Source of the DNA: Lentisphaerae bacterium GWF2_57_35
Lineage (GTDB): Bacteria; Verrucomicrobiota; Kiritimatiellia; CAIQIC01; GWF2-57-35
Assembly (NCBI GenBank): GCA_001804865.1
Contig: MHBK01000033.1
Span: 1 to 64,000, forward strand
Direction of reading: 5' to 3'
DNA length: 64,000 nt
The translations under genes and the position numbers were made by a program. Below the pieces are notes generated by a model that was not told the origin of the DNA, ran no database searches, and saw nothing but the letters and a program-made list of their open reading frames with translations. Every line of letters starts with the position of its first letter. The first letter of the stretch is position 1. Shown piece by piece: positions 59,654 to 64,000 of this stretch.

Positions 59654-60798
59654 GGCGTGCGGGCGTGAAGGGCGGCGGAAAAAGCCTGTCGGGTGAGCAT
59701 CGCGGTCGTATTCCAGGAAAAATCGCCTGCGCGTTCCTTCGCGCGGGCGATTTGCGTTTTCCACTCGGCTTTCGGGCGCTTCAACAGGACGCGCAAGCGC
59801 GAAGCGAAAGCTTCGGCGGTGGGGTCGTCCACATATTCCACCGTATCGCCGCCCACTTCAGGGATGGACCCGCAACGCGTGGTCAGCACGGGCGTCCCAG
59901 ATTCCATGGCTTCCAAGACCGGCAGCCCGAAGCCTTCGTAGCGAGAAGGAAAAGCAAATAAATCCGCCGCCTGATACAAGGCGGCCAGGCTGTCTCGTTT
60001 TACGTTGGCTATGCGATGAACCCGGGCCGGATTCTTCAAACGGTGCAAAGCCGCTTGTACGGCGGGCTCGCCCAAACGTGGTTTGCCGACCAGGACCAAA
60101 TCATGGGAGATCTCCGATTCCAGCATCGCAAACGCTTGCACCAGGGCGGCCACATTTTTGTGTGGATAAGTGTTGGCGATGCATAACAGGTAGGGCGCCC
60201 GATCGATTCCCATTTGCTCCAATATGGCGGTCTTTCGGTCGGCTAAAATTTCATTTCTGAATGTTTCGTCGGCCGCGAGATGCGTCACCGTGATTTTGGC
60301 CGCCGTCGTTTTGGCGTGGCGAACAATTTCCCGGCAGGAAAAATCAGAAAGGGTCAAGAGCTGTTCGACGCGTTGTACTCCGACGTAGACGAGGGCATGG
60401 GTGACCAGCCGGGCCAGCGGAGTCATGTCGTCCGGATGGCTTTTATATTGCATGTCGAGCACCGACAACACTTGCGGGCAGCGTGCAAACAAAGGCGCCG
60501 TATAGCCCGGCGACCACAGCACATCTACGCCGGCTCGGAATACATGAGCGGGCAGTTGGGTTTGTTCCCGGACGATGCGGGCATAGCGATTCCCGGCGCG
60601 GAAGTTCAAGGGGTCGCACCGAAGGCGCGGGCAATCGCCAAATCGCTTGCGACAGATATCGTGGTTTTCCCGGTTGGTGAACAGCACATATTCATCGCCA
60701 TCTTGCGCCAGCAATGCGCGGAGGGTTTCGCAAAGATAGGTTTCCGAACCGCCGACTTCGCCGGGAATCATAAACAGGGTGTTGATGCCGATTCTCAT
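59632..60798 (-). CDS. Glycosyltransferase family 4
   Basis: 388 aa from the ATG at 60798, which shares a base with the stop of the upstream gene (TAATG); the long upstream extension is antisense-like sequence within that gene. GT4: MRIGINTLFMIPGEVGGSET, VDVLWSPGYTAPLFA, VLSVLDMQYKSHPDDMT, LTLSDFSCREIV, YLLCIANTYPHKNVAALVQA and ADLFAFPSRYEGFGLPVLEA with SGTPVLTTRCGSIPEVGGD. This matches the mannosyl/rhamnosyl GT4 group seen next to GT2 genes. Its 3' end overlaps the convergent GT-C gene by 22 bases. Confidence 0.9.
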   Translation of the reverse strand: MRIGINTLFMIPGEVGGSETYLCETLRALLAQDGDEYVLFTNRENHDICRKRFGDCPRLRCDPLNFRAGNRYARIVREQTQLPAHVFRAGVDVLWSPGYTAPLFARCPQVLSVLDMQYKSHPDDMTPLARLVTHALVYVGVQRVEQLLTLSDFSCREIVRHAKTTAAKITVTHLAADETFRNEILADRKTAILEQMGIDRAPYLLCIANTYPHKNVAALVQAFAMLESEISHDLVLVGKPRLGEPAVQAALHRLKNPARVHRIANVKRDSLAALYQAADLFAFPSRYEGFGLPVLEAMESGTPVLTTRCGSIPEVGGDTVEYVDDPTAEAFASRLRVLLKRPKAEWKTQIARAKERAGDFSWNTTAMLTRQAFSAALHARTPQCPVVR

Positions 60799-61601
60799 TA
60801 AGGGCTTTGCCCCCGGACGCGCGCGGTGAGGGCTGTATAGCAGCCGACGATGCCCCATCGGACAAACCAATGCAGGAGGGTCGGCAATGAGAATCGTCCG
60901 GCATCCGCGGCGGCCGCGTCGAATTCTTCGCGAAATTGCCGCGCGAATCCCTGGCCGCTGATCGAGCCCGGATGCCAGCGAAAATCCGCCAGGGGCGCGC
61001 CCGGCACGTAAACGGCTCCGCCGTGACGCCACAAGCGAAGCGTAAATTCGTAGTCGAAGGCCGCCTTGAGATCCTCCCGGAGAAAGCCGGCCAGTTCGAA
61101 AGCGCGACGGCGAAAGACCATCGCCGGTTGGGAAATGTAGTTGATCGAGCGGATCGTGAAGCGCGAAGAAAATGGAAAAAACGCCTCTTTAAAGCGCGTG
61201 ATGCCCCGGCGGATTTCGACGCCGGACTCGTCTACGATGCGGCAATGACCGAAGCAAAGGGCGCGCTCGGGATGTTTTTCCAGCGTTGCGATGGCCCGCG
61301 CCAGTGCATTGGGATGATAGAGATCGTCCCCGTTTAACCAAGCCAGCGCGTCGCCCGTGGCCATGCGCAGTCCTTTGTTGAGCGCGTCGGCAGGACCTTT
61401 GTCCGGCTCGGAAACGAACCGGTCGATATGGCCTGACCACTTGCGGACGATATCCATCGTGCCGTCGGTACTGCCGCCGTCGACGACGATGTACTCCATG
61501 TCGACGCCGCTCTCCCTTTGCAAGACCACGCTGCGGATCGTCTCCTCCAGAAAGCGCGCGCTGTTATATGTTGGGGTTATAATTGAAATCCGCATGGTCA
61601 T
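60798..61601 (-). CDS. Glycosyltransferase family 2
   Basis: 267 aa (an ATG two codons in, at 61595, is equally possible). GT-A: ISIITPTYNSARFLEETIRS, YIVVDGGSTDGTMDIVRKWS, SEPDKGPADALNKGLRMATG, WLNGDDLYHPNALARAI metal site, and AFDYEFTLRLWRHGG as the acceptor-side D-Y-E motif. First gene of a two-gene minus-strand unit, divergent from the MBOAT gene across a 102-base spacer carrying two identical palindromes. Confidence 0.88.
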   Translation of the reverse strand: MTMRISIITPTYNSARFLEETIRSVVLQRESGVDMEYIVVDGGSTDGTMDIVRKWSGHIDRFVSEPDKGPADALNKGLRMATGDALAWLNGDDLYHPNALARAIATLEKHPERALCFGHCRIVDESGVEIRRGITRFKEAFFPFSSRFTIRSINYISQPAMVFRRRAFELAGFLREDLKAAFDYEFTLRLWRHGGAVYVPGAPLADFRWHPGSISGQGFARQFREEFDAAAADAGRFSLPTLLHWFVRWGIVGCYTALTARVRGQSP

Positions 61602-61637
61602 AATCTAGCATTTAGCTTTTGTAATCATAAAGCCTGA

Positions 61638-61687
61638 TTTTCCAATGATTGGAAAATGTGGGAGGATTTTTTCCAATGATTGGAAAA
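61638..61687. promoter_or_regulatory. Twin 19-bp palindromes TTTTCCAAT-G-ATTGGAAAA
   Basis: Two identical perfect dyads (9-bp arms and a central G) at 61638-61656 and 61669-61687, centred 31 bases apart, almost exactly three helical turns. They fill the short spacer between the divergent GT2 and MBOAT genes. The geometry suits cooperative binding of a dimeric repressor on one face of DNA, though a repeat element of the genome is also possible. Confidence 0.65.
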
Positions 61688-61703
61688 AGTGGACTGGGGC
61701 GGC

Positions 61704-63161
61704 ATGCTGTTTAATTCGGATATTTTCATCTTTGTATTTTTGCCGGTCGTGTTGCTGGGTTTCTTTTTGCTGGGGCAGGCGAAAACCCATGAGCCGGCCA
61801 TGGGATGGCTGGCGGCGGCTTCCTTGGTCTATTATGGCTGGTGGAATCCGCGGTATTTGCCGCTGCTGTTGCTGTCGATCGGGGTGAATTATGCCGTGGG
61901 TTACGCGTTGGTGCGATTTCCGGCGGAGCGCAAAGCAGTTCGGCGCAGCCTGTTCGCGGCGGGCATGATCTTCAATCTGGGGCTGCTAGGCTACTACAAG
62001 TACGCCGGGTTCTTTGTGCAAAACCTGAACGAGGCGTTTCAGACGGACTGGTCGGTGGGGACCATTATCCTGCCGCTGGCGATTTCGTTTTTCACGTTCC
62101 AGCAAATGGCCTACCTGGTGGACGCGTGGCGGGGCGAAACCAAAGAGTATAATTTTCTGCATTACACTCTTTTTGTAGCATATTTTCCGCAGTTGATCGC
62201 AGGGCCGATCGTGCATCACAAGGAGATGCTGCCGCAATTCGGAAACCGGGAAACGTACCGGCTGAATGCGCGTAATCTGGCGATCGGGTTTACGATGTTT
62301 GGGCTGGGGCTGGCAAAGAAGGTGCTGCTGGCCGACAACGTTTCCGTGTATGCGTCGCCAATGTTCAGCGCGGCGGCGGGAGGCCAGGCGCCGGATTTCT
62401 TCACAGCCTGGGGCGGGGTGCTGGCTTATACGTTTCAGATCTATTTCGATTTCTCGGGTTATTCCGATATGGCCATCGGCTTGGGGAAGATGTGCGGCAT
62501 CGATCTGCCGTTGAATTTTAACTCGCCGTACAAGGCCACGGGGATCATCGAGTTTTGGAAACGCTGGCACATCACGCTGTCGCGATTTCTGCGCGACTAT
62601 CTCTACATCCCGCTGGGCGGAAGCCGACGGGGGGCGGTGCGGCGGTATGTGAATTTATTTGTGACGATGCTGTTGGGCGGACTTTGGCATGGGGCGGGGT
62701 GGACGTTTGTGCTGTGGGGGGCGCTGCATGGGGTTTACCTGATCGTCAATCATGCGTGGCGTCATGTGTGCGGGGACCCAACGTCCCCGGCGATCCGGGC
62801 GGTTTCCAGCGGGGTTACGTTTCTTGCCGTTTTGGCGGGATGGGTGCTGTTTCGCGCGGTCGATGTGGAGTCGGCTGGACGAATCTATCGGGGCTTGCTG
62901 GGCCTGAATGGCTGGCAGGGGGCTGGTCTGGGGTGGGGCGCGTGGGTGTTTCTTATTGGGCTGATGGGAGTCGTGTGGGTTTGTCCGAACTCGCAGGAAT
63001 GGATGGGCGCTTATTTGCAGGCAGGACCTGCGTTGCCGGCCAAGACCTTTCGCTGGCGGCCGTCCCTGGCGTGGGCGGCGGGGGTGGCTTTGCTCGCCGG
63101 TTTGGCTTTGGTCCGGCTCAGCGTGAGCCGGGTTACGGAGTTTTTGTACTTCCAGTTTTGA
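61704..63161 (+). CDS. MBOAT-family O-acyltransferase (AlgI-like)
   Basis: 485 aa from the ATG at 61704 (MLFNSDIFIFVFLPVVLLGF, the standard start of the family); a TTG eight codons earlier lies in the second palindrome. About eleven helices. Conserved signatures: FFTFQQMAYLVDAWRGE, FPQLIAGPIVHHKEMLPQF, YFDFSGYSDMAIGLGKMCGI, FWKRWHITLSRFLRDYLYIP, and the catalytic histidine segment GGLWHGAGWTFVLWGALHG at about residues 313-331. It transfers acyl groups, usually acetyl, across the membrane to a periplasmic partner that O-acylates an exported polysaccharide. The partner follows 5 bases downstream. Confidence 0.93.
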   Translation: MLFNSDIFIFVFLPVVLLGFFLLGQAKTHEPAMGWLAAASLVYYGWWNPRYLPLLLLSIGVNYAVGYALVRFPAERKAVRRSLFAAGMIFNLGLLGYYKYAGFFVQNLNEAFQTDWSVGTIILPLAISFFTFQQMAYLVDAWRGETKEYNFLHYTLFVAYFPQLIAGPIVHHKEMLPQFGNRETYRLNARNLAIGFTMFGLGLAKKVLLADNVSVYASPMFSAAAGGQAPDFFTAWGGVLAYTFQIYFDFSGYSDMAIGLGKMCGIDLPLNFNSPYKATGIIEFWKRWHITLSRFLRDYLYIPLGGSRRGAVRRYVNLFVTMLLGGLWHGAGWTFVLWGALHGVYLIVNHAWRHVCGDPTSPAIRAVSSGVTFLAVLAGWVLFRAVDVESAGRIYRGLLGLNGWQGAGLGWGAWVFLIGLMGVVWVCPNSQEWMGAYLQAGPALPAKTFRWRPSLAWAAGVALLAGLALVRLSVSRVTEFLYFQF

Positions 63162-63166
63162 GGCGC

Positions 63167-64000
63167 ATGAACGAACGATTTGGACGATATGTGATTTGTC
63201 TGCTCGGCATCAGCCTGCTGCCGCTGGCGGGGTTTGCCCTGTTCAATTGGACGATCGATCCGCTGCAATTCTATCGCCGGGCTTTTTATGCGCCCGATTT
63301 CTCGTTGCAGCAGCGATATCAAAATCCGGGGCTGGCCAAGAATTATCCGTACGACACGGTCGTGGTCGGCTCGTCGTTGGCCGAGAGTTTGGCCCCGTCG
63401 CATGTGGACGATATTCTTGGAGTCCGATCGATTAATTTGTCGTTTGCCGGCGCCAGCGCGCACGAGATATCCCGTATCCTCCAAGTCGCCTTTCGCGCGG
63501 GGCGGGCCGAACGGGTGCTGTGGTGCCTGGACATTTTTGCGTTTCGGGGCGCGCCGGACCGCACCGCCCAGGAGGAGGGGGAGTTCCCGACATATCTTTA
63601 CGATCGCAACCCTTTCAACGATCTGAGTTACTTGCTCAATCTGGACGTGTTCCGATCCTCGGCCGATATCGTGCGGTCGGAATGGGGGCGGAAAAAAAGG
63701 AAGCTGCTGGCGTTGGATCGCTTGCATAACACCTACGCCCAGCCCGAAGCCTATTCGGAAGCCGCGGTGCTGCAGAAGTGGGCCAAGGAGGAGGAGGCTT
63801 ATGCGAGAGGCTTCCGGCGTTTCGCGCGCGACGCATTCACCGTTGAAGCCCTGCGCGCCAGCTTCGACCGAAATGCCCTGTCGTTGATGCGCGAGCATCC
63901 GAACGTCCGGTTCGACGTTTACTTCCCGCCGCTTTCCGTCGTGGCGTATCAAGCGGCCGCCAAGGAAGGCGTTCTTGAGGCGGCGAACGATTTTAAACGG
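63167..64000 (+). CDS. SGNH/AlgX-like acyltransferase partner of MBOAT (partial at window end)
   Basis: 278 codons open to the last base. ATG at 63167, five bases after the MBOAT stop. One N-terminal membrane anchor (ICLLGISLLPLAGFALFNWT), then a periplasmic domain. TVVVGSSLAESLAPSHVDDI followed by RSINLSFAGASAHEI has the shape of an SGNH-hydrolase block I (G-S-S with the nucleophilic serine) and block II (N-x-x-x-x-G). Proteins of this type complete polysaccharide O-acetylation with AlgI-family MBOATs. The block with the catalytic His/Asp would lie beyond the window. Confidence 0.75.
   Translation, partial: MNERFGRYVICLLGISLLPLAGFALFNWTIDPLQFYRRAFYAPDFSLQQRYQNPGLAKNYPYDTVVVGSSLAESLAPSHVDDILGVRSINLSFAGASAHEISRILQVAFRAGRAERVLWCLDIFAFRGAPDRTAQEEGEFPTYLYDRNPFNDLSYLLNLDVFRSSADIVRSEWGRKKRKLLALDRLHNTYAQPEAYSEAAVLQKWAKEEEAYARGFRRFARDAFTVEALRASFDRNALSLMREHPNVRFDVYFPPLSVVAYQAAAKEGVLEAANDFKR

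Overview
The window looks like a chromosome segment from a PVC-superphylum bacterium, most like Kiritimatiellota/Verrucomicrobiota. This is inference, not a taxonomic search. It rests on giant secreted LamG proteins, SHD1-like and CotH/lamin-tail proteins, fibre proteins with the 'NYQG' N-terminal module, a GbsR-type regulator, and paired TTTTCCAAT/ATTGGAAAA palindromes. No rRNA, tRNA, CRISPR array or replication origin was seen.

Layout. (1) 1-820: debris, namely a frameshifted integrase relic, a complete 124-bp MITE-like element with 16-bp terminal inverted repeats and a 7-bp target duplication, and a near-perfect hairpin. (2) 821-16006, minus strand: a tight seven-gene operon in which nearly every product carries a signal peptide. 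In transcription order it encodes a 574-aa beta-rich protein, three fibre-like paralogues, a 2965-aa LamG giant, a 288-aa calcium-motif protein and a 150-aa SHD1-like protein. (3) 16007-18058: a second debris zone (C-terminal methyltransferase relic, N-terminal ImmA/IrrE-XRE relic, RAYT transposase relic) surrounding a GDP-fucose-synthase-like gene. (4) 18059-24542, minus: two secreted beta-helix proteins, one of 1631 aa with three lamin-tail domains and a CotH-kinase-like domain. (5) 24652-25210, plus: a GbsR/MarR regulator with a visible promoter and overlapping palindromic operator, divergent from block 4. (6) 25378-59653, plus: a roughly 34-kb exopolysaccharide/O-antigen locus with Wzm/Wzt, three methyltransferases, about eighteen glycosyltransferases, CMP-sialate synthetase, a CBS-NeuB-TIM-barrel fusion, WecB, a Wzx-like flippase and three large multispanning proteins. 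Most genes overlap by 1-25 bases, so it reads as one or a few long transcripts; an intrinsic terminator sits inside it at 56485-56525. (7) 59632-61601, minus: two further glycosyltransferases. (8) 61704-64000, plus: an MBOAT O-acyltransferase and the start of its SGNH/AlgX-like partner, separated from block 7 by twin palindromes.

How the parts could work together. Blocks 6-8 would make, export and O-acylate a complex surface glycan containing a nonulosonic acid. Block 2 would make a large secreted protein assembly. The C-terminal third of the giant protein has a layout reminiscent of the helical/translocation and C-terminal beta regions of insecticidal Tc-toxin A components, and it is co-transcribed with three predicted trimeric fibre proteins. 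That operon is the best candidate here for an undescribed system.
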